DNA of 64,000 bases from Osmia lignaria lignaria (lineage: Eukaryota; Arthropoda; Insecta; Hymenoptera; Megachilidae), in assembly GCF_051020975.1 (NCBI RefSeq), contig NW_027478166.1, positions 7,441,501 through 7,505,500 of the forward strand, written 5' to 3'. Below, in pieces: positions 1 through 11,579 of the stretch (positions within the stretch are counted from its first letter, which is position 1; every line of letters starts with the position of its first letter). A model generated the notes under the pieces. It did not search any database, had not been told where the DNA came from, and saw only the letters and a list, made by a program, of their open reading frames with translations. The position numbers were made by a program, and so were the translations under genes.

Positions 1-309
1 TCTCGAGATATATCAAGATATTTAAAAGTTCCGAAGCCGCACCAACATAATAGAGATACAGAAACACCGTGGCCCCTTTCTTTGAGATAACTCTGCACTA
101 GTGCGAGCCGCAAATGCCACTTCCAGCTTAGCTGTGCAGAAGAAGAGCAACAAGAAGAAGAAATATCTCGAAATATGTCCGTCAGGCCCCTTACCTTGAG
201 ATAAATCTGCAAATGTCTCGGAAACGAAGCGAGCTATGGCAAAATGTTAAGAGACCTTTTTTGTAGAGAATTACGTTTCCTACTTTTTATCTTCTATGAT
301 ATTTTCTGA
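1..309 (+). repeat. Left partial monomer
   Basis: The unit is cut by the window edge and lacks about 12 bp of its head. It has ACTAGTGCGAGCCGC, GAGCAAC in the GAA tract and TTACCTTGAG in internal copy B. Its last part (from about position 195) already belongs to the 966-bp duplication that follows. Confidence 0.9.
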
Positions 310-1160
310 TCAGATGCGTAGTTCTCGAGATATATCAAGATATTTAAAAGTTCCGAAGCCGCACCAACATAATAGAGATACAGAAACACCGTGGCCCCTT
401 TCGTTGAGATAACTCTGCACTATTGCGAGCCGCAAATGCCACTTCCAGCTTAGCTGTGCAGAAGAAGAACAACAAGAAGAAGAAATATCTCGAAATATGT
501 CCGTCAGGCCCCTTCCCTTGAGATAAATCTGCGAATATCTCGGAAACGAAGCGAGCTATGGCAAAATGTTAAGAGACCTTTTTTGTAGAGAATTAAGTTT
601 CCTACTTTTTATGTTCTATGATATTTTTTGATCAGATGCGTAGTTCTCGAGATATATCAAGATATTCAAAAGTTCCGAAGCCGCACCAACATAATAGAGA
701 TACAGAAACACCGTGGCCCCTTTCTTTGAGATAACTCTGCACTATTGCGAGCTGCAAATGCCACTTCCAGCTTAGCTGTGCAGAGGAAGAACAACAAGAA
801 GAAGAAATATCTCGAAATATGTCCGTCAGGCCAGTTCCTTTGAGCTGAATCTGCAAATATCTCGGAAACGAAGCGAGCTATGGCAAAATGTTAAGAGACC
901 TTTTTTGTAGCGAATTAAGTTTCCTACTTTTTATGTTCAATGATATTTTTTGATCAGATGCGTAGTTCTCGAGATATATCAAGATATTTAAAAGTTCCGA
1001 AGCCGCACCAACATAATAGAGATACAGAAACACCGTGGCCCCTTTCTTTCAGATAGCTATGCACTATTGCGAGCTGCAAATGCCTCTTCCAGCTTAGCTG
1101 TGCAGAAGAAGAACAACAAGAAGAAGAAATATCTCGAAATATGTCCGTCAGGCCCCTTCC
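195..1160 (+). repeat. 3-monomer block, copy 1 (966 bp)
   Basis: This block matches the next 966 bp. Shared private markers include AAATGTCTCG (211 and 1177), TTACGTTTCCTAC, TATCTTCTATG, the TTCAAAAGTT head at 632 and 1598, GTTCAATGAT at about 930 and 1896, and CAGATAGCTATGC in monomers 954 and 1920. One difference noticed is GCGAATATCT near 531 against GCAAATATCT near 1497. Block edges are placed only to within the shared sequence. Confidence 0.85.
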
Positions 1161-2126
1161 CTTGAGATAAATCTGCAAATGTCTCGGAAACGAAGCGAGC
1201 TATGGCAAAATGTTAAGAGACCTTTTTTGTAGAGAATTACGTTTCCTACTTTTTATCTTCTATGATATTTTCTGATCAGATGCGTAGTTCTCGAGATATA
1301 TCAAGATATTTAAAAGTTCCGAAGCCGCACCAACATAATAGAGATACAGAAACACCGTGGCCCCTTTCGTTGAGATAACTCTGCACTATTGCGAGCCGCA
1401 AATGCCACTTCCAGCTTAGCTGTGCAGAAGAAGAACAACAAGAAGAAGAAATATCTCGAAATATGTCCGTCAGGCCCCTTCCCTTGAGATAAATCTGCAA
1501 ATATCTCGGAAACGAAGCGAGCTATGGCAAAATGTTAAGAGACCTTTTTTGTAGAGAATTAAGTTTCCTACTTTTTATGTTCTATGATATTTTTTGATCA
1601 GATGCGTAGTTCTCGAGATATATCAAGATATTCAAAAGTTCCGAAGCCGCACCAACATAATAGAGATACAGAAACACCGTGGCCCCTTTCTTTGAGATAA
1701 CTCTGCACTATTGCGAGCTGCAAATGCCACTTCCAGCTTAGCTGTGCAGAGGAAGAACAACAAGAAGAAGAAATATCTCGAAATATGTCCGTCAGGCCAG
1801 TTCCTTTGAGCTGAATCTGCAAATATCTCGGAAACGAAGCGAGCTATGGCAAAATGTTAAGAGACCTTTTTTGTAGCGAATTAAGTTTCCTACTTTTTAT
1901 GTTCAATGATATTTTTTGATCAGATGCGTAGTTCTCGAGATATATCAAGATATTTAAAAGTTCCGAAGCCGCACCAACATAATAGAGATACAGAAACACC
2001 GTGGCCCCTTTCTTTCAGATAGCTATGCACTATTGCGAGCTGCAAATGCCTCTTCCAGCTTAGCTGTGCAGAAGAAGAACAACAAGAAGAAGAAATATCT
2101 CGAAATATGTCCGTCAGGCCCCTTCC
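1161..2126 (+). repeat. 3-monomer block, copy 2 (966 bp)
   Basis: Tandem partner of the preceding 966 bp. Identity stops between about 2120 and 2146, where this copy continues with AAATATCTCG and GAAGAGAGC instead of AAATGTCTCG and GAAGCGAGC. The exchange point therefore lies in the segment after internal copy B. Confidence 0.85.
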
Positions 2127-2563
2127 CTTGAGATAAATCTGCAAATATCTCGGAAACGAAGAGAGCTATGGCAAAATGTTAAGAGACCTTTTTTGTAGAG
2201 AATTAGGTTTCCTACTTTTTATGTTCTATGATATTTTTTGATCAGATGCGTAGTTCTCGAGATATATCAAGATATTTAAAAGTTCCGAAGCCGCACCAAC
2301 ATAATAGAGATACAGAAACACCGTGGCCCCTTTCGTTGAGATAACTCTGCACTAGTACGAGCCGCAAATGCCACTTCCAGCTTAGCTGTGCAGAAGAAGA
2401 ACAACAAGAAGAAGAAATATCTCGAAATATGTCCGTCAGGCCCCTTCCCTTGAGATAAATCTGCAAATATCTCGGAAACGAAGCGAGCTATGGCAAAATG
2501 TTAAGAGACCTTTTTTGTAGAGAATTAAGTTTCCTACTTTGTATGTTCTATGATATTTTTTGA

Positions 2564-3207
2564 TCAGACGCGTAGTTCTCGAGATATATCAAGATATTTA
2601 AAAGTTCCGAAGCCGCACCAACATAATAGAGATACAGATACACCGTGGCCCCTTTCTTTAAAATATCTCTGCACTATTGCGAGCTGCAAATGCCACTTCC
2701 AGCTTAGCTGCGCAGAAGAAGAACAACAAGAAGAAGAAATATCTCGAAATATGTCCGTCAGGCCCCTTCCCTTGAGATATATCTGCAAATATCTCGGAAA
2801 CGAAGCGAGCTATGGCAAAATGTTAAGAGACCTTTTTTGTAGAGAATTGAGTTTCCTACTTTTTATGTTCTATGATATTTTTTGATCAGATGCGTAGTTC
2901 TCGAGATATATCAAGATATTTAAAAGTTAAGAAGCCGCACCAACATAATAGAGATACAGAAACACCGTGGCCCCTTTCTTTGAGATAACTCTGCACTATT
3001 GCGAGCTGCAAATGCCACTTCCAGCTTAGCTGTGCAGAAGAAGAACAACAAGAAGAAGAAATATCACGAAATATGTCCGTTAGGCCCATTCCCTTGAGAT
3101 AAATCTGCAAATATCTCGGAAACGAAGCGAGCTATGGCAAAATGTTAAGAGACCTTTTTTGTAGCGAATTAAGTTTCCTACTTTTTATGTTCTATGATAT
3201 TTTTTGA
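2564..3207 (+). repeat. Two-monomer cassette, first copy
   Basis: Monomer 2564 has TTTCTTTAAAATATCTCTGC and GCTGCGCAG; monomer 2886 has GTTAAGAAGCCGC, ATCACGAAAT and CCGTTAGGCC. The pair recurs at 4174-4817 and 5462-6105. The preceding tail ACTTTGTATG is also shared by all three. This copy has the private changes CAGATACACC and GGCCCATTCC. Confidence 0.88.
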
Positions 3208-4173
3208 TCAGATGCGTAGTTCTCGAGATATATCAAGATATTTAAAAGTTCCGAAGCCGCACCAACATAATAGAGATACAGAAACACCGTGGCCCCTTTC
3301 TTTCAGATAGCTATGCACTATTGCGAGCTGCAAATGCCTCTTCCAGCTTAGCTGTGCAGAAGAAGAACAACAAGAAGAAGAAATATCTCGAAATATGTCC
3401 GTCAGGCCCCTTCCCTTGAGATAAATCTGCAAATATCTCGGAAACGAAGAGAGCTATGGCAAAATGTTAAGAGACCTTTTTTATAGAGAATTAGGTTTCC
3501 TACTTTTTATGTTCTATGATATTTTTTGATCAGATGCGTAGTTCTCGAGATATATCAAGATATTTAAAAGTTCCGAAGCCGCACCAACATAATAGAGATA
3601 CAGAAACACCGTGGCCCCTTTCTTTGAGATAACTCTGCACTATTGCGAGCTGTAAATGCCACTTCCAGTTAAGCTGTGCAGAAGAAGAACAACAAGAAGA
3701 AGAAATATCTCGAAATATGTCCGTCAGGCCCCTTCCCTTGAGATATATCTGCAAATATCTCGGAAACGAAGCGAGCTATGGCAAAATGTTAAGAGACCTT
3801 TTTTGTAGAGAATTATGTTTCCTACAATTTATGTTATATGATATTTTTTGTTCAGAAGCGTAGTTTTCGAGATATATCGAGATATTTAAAAGTTCCGAAG
3901 CCGCACCAACATAATAGAGATACAGAAACACCGTGGCCCCTTTCGTTGAGATAACTCTGCACTAGTGCGAGCCGCAAATGCCACTTCCAGCTTAGCTGTG
4001 CAGAAGAAGAACAACAAGAAGAAGAAATATCTCGAAATATGTCCGTCAGGCCCCTTCCCTTGAGATAAATCTGCAAATATCTCGGAAACGAAGCGAGCTA
4101 TGGCAAAATGTTAAGAGACCTTTTTTGTAGAGAATTAAGTTTCCTACTTTGTATGTTCTATGATATTTTTTGA

Positions 4174-5461
4174 TCAGACGCGTAGTTCTCGAGATATATC
4201 AAGATATTTAAAAGTTCCGAAGCCGCACCAACATAATAGAGATACAGAAACACCGTGGCCCCTTTCTTTAAAATATCTCTGCACTATTGCGAGCTGCAAA
4301 TGCCACTTCCAGCTTAGCTGCGCAGAAGAAGAACAACAAGAAGAAGAAATATCTCGAAATATGTCCGTCAGGCCCCTTCCCTTGAGATATATCTGCAAAT
4401 ATCTCGGAAACGAAGCGAGCTATGGCAAAATGTTAAGAGACCTTTTTTGTAGAGAATTGAGTTTCCTACTTTTTATGTTCTATGATATTTTTTGATCAGA
4501 TGCGTAGTTCTCGAGATATATCAAGATATTTAAAAGTTAAGAAGCCGCACCAACATAATAGAGATACAGAAACACCGTGGCCCCTTTCTTTGAGATAACT
4601 CTGCACTATTGCGAGCTGCAAATGCCACTTCCAGCTTAGCTGTGCAGAAGAAGAACAACAAGAAGAAGAAATATCACGAAATATGTCCGTTAGGCCCCTT
4701 CCCTTGAGATAAATCTGCAAATATCTCGGAAACGAAGCGAGCTATGGCAAAATGTTAAGAGACCTTTTTTGTAGCGAATTAAGTTTCCTACTTTTCATGT
4801 TCTATGATATTTTTTGATCAGATGCGTAGTTCTCGAGATATATCAAGATATTTAAAAGTTCCAAAGCCGCACCAACATAATAGAGATACAGAAACACCGT
4901 GGCCCCTTTCTTTGAGATGACTCTGCACTATTGCGAGCTGCAAATGCCACTTCCAGCTTAGCTGTGCAGAAGAAGAACAACAAGAAGAAGAAATATCTCG
5001 AAATATGTCCGTCAGGCCCCTTCCCTTGAGATAAATCTGCAAATATCTCGGAAACGAAGAGAGCTATGGCAAAATGATAAGAGACCTTTTTTGTAGAGAA
5101 TTAAGTTTCCTACTTTTTATGTTCTAGGATATTTTTTGATCAGATGCGTAGTTCTCGAGATATATCAAGATATTTAAAAGTTCCGAAGCCGCACCAACAT
5201 AATAGAGATACAGAAACACCGTGGCCCCTTTCTTTGAGATAACTCTGCACTATTGCGAGCTGCAAATGCCACTTCCAGCTTAGCTGTGCAGAGGAAGAAC
5301 AACAAGAAGAAGAAATATCTCGAAATATGTCCGTCAGGCCCCTTCCCTTGAGATAAATCTGCAAATATCTCGGAAACGAAGCGAGCTATGGCAAAATGTT
5401 AAGAGACCTTTCTTGTAGAGAATTAAGTTTCCTACTTTGTATGTTGTATGATATTTTTTGA
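4174..5461 (+). repeat. 4-monomer block, copy 1 (1288 bp)
   Basis: It begins with the two-monomer cassette also seen at 2564 and continues with monomers 4818 and 5140. It aligns with 5462-6749. Differences include CCAAAG, GATGACTC and CTAGGATATT in this copy. Monomers 5140 and 6428 differ in internal copy B, so identity ends within the fourth monomer. Confidence 0.8.
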
Positions 5462-6749
5462 TCAGACGCGTAGTTCTCGAGATATATCAAGATATTTAAA
5501 AGTTCCGAAGCCGCACCAACATAATAGAGATACAGAAACACCGTGGCCCCTTTCTTTAAAATATCGCTGCACTATTGCGAGCTGCAAATGCCACTTCCAG
5601 CTTAGCTGCGCAGAAGAAGAACAACAAGAAGAAGAAATATCTCGAAATATGTCCGTCAGGCCCCTTCCCTTGAGATATATCTGCAAATATATCGGAAACG
5701 AAGCGAGCTATGGCAAAATCTTAAGAGACCTTTTTTGTAGAGAATTGAGTTTCCTACTTTTTATGTTCTATGATATTTTTTGATCAGATGCGTAGTTCTC
5801 GAGATATATCAAGATATTTAAAAGTTAAGAAGCCGCACCAACATAATAGAGATACAGAAACACCGTGGCCCCTTTCTTTGAGATAACTCTGCACTATTGC
5901 GAGCTGCAAATGCCACTTCCAGCTTAGCTGTGCAGAAGAAGAACAACAAGAAGAAGAAATATCACGAAATATGTCCGTTAGGCCCCTTCCCTTGAGATAA
6001 ATCTGCAAATATCTCGGAAACGAAGCGAGCTATGGCAAAATGTTAAGAGACCTTTTTTGTAGCGAATTAAGTTTCCTACTTTTTATGTTCTATGATATTT
6101 TTTGATCAGATGCGTAGTTCTCGAGATATATCAAGATATTTAAAAGTTCCGAAGCCGCACCAACATAATAGAGATACAGAAACACCGTGGCCCCTTTCTT
6201 TGAGATAACTCTGCACTATTGCGAGCTGCAAATGCCACTTCCAGCTTAGCTGTGCAGAAGAAGAACAACAAGAAGAAGAAATATCTCGAAATATGTCCGT
6301 CAGGCCCCTTCCCTTGAGATAAATCTGCAAATATCTCGGAAACGAAGAGAGCTATGGCAAAATGATAAGAGACCTTTTTTGTAGAGAATTAAGTTTCCTA
6401 CTTTTTATGTTCTATGATATTTTTTGATCAGATGCGTAGTTCTCGAGATATATCAAGATATTTAAAAGTTCCGAAGCCGCACCAACATAATAGAGATACA
6501 GAAACACCGTGGCCCCTTTCTTTGAGATAACTCTGCACTATTGCGAGCTGCAAATGCCACTTCCAGCTTAGCTGTGCAGAGGAAGAACAACAAGAAGAAG
6601 AAATATCTCGAAATATGTCCGTCAGGCCAGTTCCTTTGAGCTGAATCTGCAAATATCTCGGAAACGAAGCGAGCTATGGCAAAATGTTAAGAGACGTTTT
6701 TTGTAGAGAATTATGTTTCCTACAATTTATGTTCTATGATATTTTTTGA
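5462..6749 (+). repeat. 4-monomer block, copy 2 (1288 bp)
   Basis: Tandem partner of the preceding block; it shares GACGCG heads, TTTAAAATATC, GTTAAGAAGCC, and GAAGAGAGC with AATGATAAG in the third monomer. Its fourth monomer (6428) has the GTTCCTTTGAGCTGA form of internal copy B, which indicates later exchange or conversion. Confidence 0.8.
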
Positions 6750-7071
6750 TTAGAAGCGTAGTTTTCGAGATATATCGAGATATTTAAAAGTTCCGAAGCC
6801 GCACCAACATAATAGAGATACAGAAACACCGTGGCCCCTTTCTTTGAGATAACTCTGCACTAGTGCGAGCCGCAAATGCCACTTCCAGCTTAGCTGTGCA
6901 GAACAAGAACAACAAGAAGAAGAAATATCTCGAAATATGTCCGTCAGGCCCCTTCCCTTGAGATAAATCTGCAAATATCTCGGAAACGAAGCGAGCTATT
7001 GCAAAATGTTAAGAGACCTTTTTTGTAGAGAATTGAGTTTCCTACTTTTTATGTTCTATGATATTTTTTGA

Positions 7072-9325
7072 TCAGATGCGTAGTTCTCGAGATATATCAA
7101 GATATTTAAAAGTTCCGAAGCCGCACCAACATAATAGAGATACAGAAACACCGTGGCCCCTTTCGTTGAGATAACTCTGCACTATTGCGAGCCGCAAATG
7201 CCACTTCCAGCTTAGCTGTGCAGAAGAAGAACAACAAGAAGAAGAAATATCTCGAAATATGTCCGTCAGGCCCCTTCCCTTGAGATAAATCTGCAAATAT
7301 CTCGGAAACGAAGCGAGCTATGGCAAAATGTTAAGAGACCTTTTTTGTAGAGAATTAAGTTTCCTACTTTTTATGTTCTATGATATTTTTTGATCAGATG
7401 CGTAGTTCTCGAGATATATCAAGATATTCAAAAGTTCCGAAGCCGCACCAACATAATAGAGATACAGAAACACCGTGGCCCCTTTCTTTGAGATAACTCT
7501 GCACTATTGCGAGCTGCAAATGCCACTTCCAGCTTAGCTGTGCAGAGGAAGAACAACAAGAAGAAGAAATATCTCGAAATATGTCCGTCAGGCCAGTTCC
7601 TTTGAGCTGAATCTGCAAATATCTCGGAAACAAAGCGAGCTATGGCAAAATGTTAAGAGACCTTTTTTGTAGCGAATTAAGTTTCCTACTTTTTATGTTC
7701 TATGATATTTTTTGATCAGATGCGTAGTTCTCGAGATATATCAAGATATTTAAAAGTTCCGAAGCCGCACCAACATAATAGAGATACAGAAACACCGTGG
7801 CCCCTTTCTTTCAGATAGCTATGCACTATTGCGAGCTGCAAATGCCTCTTCCAGCTTAGCTGTGCAGAAGAAGAACAACAAGAAGAAGAAATATCTCGAA
7901 ATATGTCCGTCAGGCCCCTTCCCTTGAGATAAATCTGCAAATATCTCGGAAACGAAGAGAGCTATGGCAAAATGTTAAGAGACCTTTTTTGTAGAGAATT
8001 AGGTTTCCTACTTTTTATGTTCTATGATATTTTTTGATCAGATGCGTAGTTCTCGAGATATATCAAGATATTTAAAAGTTCCGAAGCCGCACCAACATAA
8101 TAGAGATACAGAAACACCGTGGCCCCTTTCTTTGAGATAACTCTGCACTATTGCGAGCTGTAAATGCCACTTCCAGTTAAGCTGTGCAGAAGAAGAACAA
8201 CAAGAAGAAGAAATATCTCGAAATATGTCCGTCAGGCCCCTTCCCTTGAGATATATCTGCAAATATCTCGGAAACGAAGCGAGCTATGGCAAAATGTTAA
8301 GAGACCTTTTTTGTAGAGAATTATGTTTCCTACAATTTATGTTCTATGATATTTTTTGTTCAGAAGCGTAGTTTTCGAGATATATCGAGATATTTAAAAG
8401 TTCCGAAGCCGCACCAACATAATAGAGATACAGAAACACCGTGGCCCCTTTCTTTGAGATAACTCTGCACTATTGCGAGCTGCAAATGCCACTTCCAGCT
8501 TAGCTGTGCAGAGGAAGAACAACAAGAAGAAGAAATATCTCGAAATATGTCCGTCAGGCCAGTTCCTTTGAGCTGAATCTGCAAATATCTCGGAAACGAA
8601 GCGAGCTATGGCAAAATGTTAAGAGACGTTTTTTGTAGAGAATTATGTTTCCTACAATTTATGTTCTATGATATTTTTTGATTAGAAGCGTAGTTTTCGA
8701 GATATATCGAGATATTTAAAAGTTCCGAAGCCGCACCAACATAATAGAGATACAGAAACACCGTGGCCCCTTTCTTTGAGATAACTCTGCACTAGTGCGA
8801 GCCGCAAATGCCACTTCCAGCTTAGCTGTGCAGAACAAGAACAACAAGAAGAAGAAATATCTCGAAATATGTCCGTCAGGCCCCTTCCCTTGAGATAAAT
8901 CTGCAAATATCTCGGAAACGAAGCGAGCTATTGCAAAATGTTAAGAGACCTTTTTTGTAGAGAATTGAGTTTCCTACTTTTTATGTTCTATGATATTTTT
9001 TGATCAGATGCGTAGTTCTCGAGATATATCAAGATATTTAAAAGTTAAGAAGCCGCACCAACATAATAGAGATACAGAAACACCGTGGCCCCTTTCTTTG
9101 AGATATCTCTGCACTATTGCGAGCTGCAAATGCCACTTCCAGCTTAGCTGCGCAGAAGAAGAACAACAAGAAGAAGAAATATCTCGAAATATGTCCGTCA
9201 GGCCCCTGCCCTTGAGATATATCTGCAAATATCTCGGAAACGAAGCGAGCTATGGCAAAATGTTAACAGACCTTTTTTGTAGAGAATTATGTTTCCTACA
9301 ATTTATCTTCTATGATATTTTTTGA
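7072..9325 (+). repeat. 7-monomer block, copy 1 (2254 bp)
   Basis: Seven monomers (7072, 7394, 7716, 8038, 8360, 8682, 9004) match 9326-11579 in order. Shared private markers are AACAAAGCG in monomer 7394, CAGTTAAGCTG in 8038, TTGTTCAGAAGCG before 8360, GATTAGAAGCG and GAACAAGAACAAC in 8682, GCTATTGC in its tail, and TTAACAGACC in 9004. Confidence 0.92.
9004..9325 (+). repeat. Chimeric monomer joining two subfamilies
   Basis: The head (GTTAAGAAGCCGC) belongs to the 2886/4496/5784 subfamily, while the body (GATATCTCTGC, GCTGCGCAG, GATATATCTGC) belongs to the 2564/4174/5462 subfamily. It looks like the product of a crossover that collapsed that two-monomer cassette into one unit. A duplicated copy lies at 11258-11579. 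Confidence 0.7.
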
Positions 9326-11579
9326 TCAGATGCGTAGTTCTCGAGATATATCAAGATATTTAATAGTTCCGAAGCCGCACCAACATAATAGAGATACAGA
9401 AACACCGTGGCCCCTTTCGTTGAGATAACTCTGCACTATTGCGAGCCGCAAATGCCACTTCCAGCTTAGCTGTGCAGAAGAAGAACAACAAGAAGAAGAA
9501 ATATCTCGAAATATGTCCGTCAGGCCCCTTCCCTTGAGATAAATCTGCAAATATCTCGGAAACGAAGCGAGCTATGGCAAAATGTTAAGAGACCTTTTTT
9601 GTAGAGAATTAAGTTTCCTACTTTTTATGTTCTATGATATTTTTTGATCAGATGCGTAGTTCTCGAGATATATCAAGATATTCAAAAGTTCCGAAGCCGC
9701 ACCAACATAATAGAGATACAGAAACACCGTGGCCCCTTTCTTTGAGATAACTCTGCACTATTGCGAGCTGCAAATGCCACTTCCAGCTTAGCTGTGCAGA
9801 GGAAGAACAACAAGAAGAAGAAATATCTCGAAATATGTCCGTCAGGCCAGTTCCTTTGAGCTGAATCTGCAAATATCTCGGAAACAAAGCGAGCTATGGC
9901 AAAATGTTAAGAGACCTTTTTTGTAGCGAATTAAGTTTCCTACTTTTTATGTTCTATGATATTTTTTGATCAGATGCGTAGTTCTCGAGATATATCAAGA
10001 TATTTAAAAGTTCCGAAGCCGCACCAACATAATAGAGATACAGAAACACCGTGGCCCCTTTCTTTCAGATAGCTATGCACTATTGCGAGCTGCAAATGCC
10101 TCTTCCAGCTTAGCTGTGCAGAAGAAGAACAACAAGAAGAAGGAATATCTCGAAATATGTCCGTCAGGCCCCTTCCCTTGAGATAAATCTGCAAATATCT
10201 CGGAAACGAAGAGAGCTATGGCAAAATGTTAAGAGACCTTTTTTGTAGAGAATTAGGTTTCCTACTTTTTATGTTCTATGATATTTTTTGATCAGATGCG
10301 TAGTTCTCGAGATATATCAAGATATTTAAAAGTTCCGAAGCCGCACCAACATAATAGAGATACAGAAACACCGTGGCCCCTTTCTTTGAGATAACTCTGC
10401 ACTATTGCGAGCTGTAAATGCCACTTCCAGTTAAGCTGTGCAGAAGAAGAACAACAAGAAGAAGAAATATCTCGAAATATGTCCGTCAGGCCCCTTCCCT
10501 TGAGATATATCTGCAAATATCTCGGAAACGAAGCGAGCTATCGCAAAATGTTAAGAGACCTTTTTTGTAGAGAATTATGTTTCCTACAATTTATGTTCTA
10601 TGATATTTTTTGTTCAGAAGCGTAGTTTTCGAGATATATCGTGATATTTAAAAGTTCCGAAGCCGCACCAACATAATAGAGATACAGAAACACCGTGGCC
10701 CCTTTCTTTGAGATAACTCTGCACTATTGCGAGCTGCAAATGCCACTTCCAGCTTAGCTGTGCAGAGGAAGAACAACAAGAAGAAGAAATATCTCGAAAT
10801 ATGTCCGTCAGGCCAGTTCCTTTGAGCTGAATCTGCAAATATCTCGGAAACGAAGCGAGCTATGGCAAAATGTTAAGAGACGTTTTTTGTAGAGAATTAT
10901 GTTTCCTACAATTTATGTTCTATGATATTTTTTGATTAGAAGCGTAGTTTTCGAGATATATCGAGATATTTAAAAGTTCCGAAGCCGCACCAACATAATA
11001 GAGATACAGAAACACCGTGGCCCCTTTCTTTGAGATAACTCTGCACTAGTGCGAGCCGCAAATGCCACTTCCAGCTTAGCTGTGCAGAACAAGAACAACA
11101 AGAAGAAGAAATATCTCGAAATATGTCCGTCAGGTCCCTTCCCTTGAGATAAATCTGCAAATATCTCGGAAACGAAGCGAGCTATTGCAAAATGTTAAGA
11201 GACCTTTTTTGTAGAGAATTGAGTTTCCTACTTTTTATGTTCTATGATATTTTTTGATCAGATGCGTAGTTCTCGAGATATATCAAGATATTTAAAAGTT
11301 AAGAAGCAGCACCAACATAATAGAGATACAGAAACACCGTGGCCCCTTTCTTTCAGATATCTCTGCACTATTGCGAGCTGCAAATGCCACTTCCAGCTTA
11401 GCTGCGCAGAAGAAGAACAACAAGAAGAAGAAATATCTCGAAATATGTCCGTCAGGCCCCTGCCCTTGAGATATATCTGCAAATATCTCGGAAACGAAGC
11501 GAGCTATGGCAAAATGTTAACAGACCTTTTTTGTAGAGAATTATGTTTCCTACAATTTATCTTCTATGATATTTTTTGA
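9326..11579 (+). repeat. 7-monomer block, copy 2 (2254 bp)
   Basis: Tandem partner of the preceding 2254 bp. By eye at least seven substitutions separate the copies, among them TAATAGTTCC near 9362, AGGAATATC near 10141, TATCGC near 10541, CGTGATATT near 10640, AGGTCCC near 11133, AAGCAGCACC near 11306 and TTTCAGATAT near 11353. That puts identity near 99.7%, older than the 11-monomer duplication further right. Confidence 0.92.

Noticed and set aside
2320..2345. CENP-B box
   Set aside because: TTTCGTTGAGATAACTC and the reverse complement of CGAAGCG share only the TTCGTT start of the box. The A and CGGG core positions required for binding are absent in every subfamily I read.
2550..11579. Plus-strand 111-codon frames at 2550, 4160, 5448, 8990 and 11244
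   Set aside because: They appear only where GATAACTC has become GATATCTC or AAATATC(T/G)C and GATAAATC has become GATATATC, which removes in-frame stops. They are copies of two satellite subfamilies, not genes.
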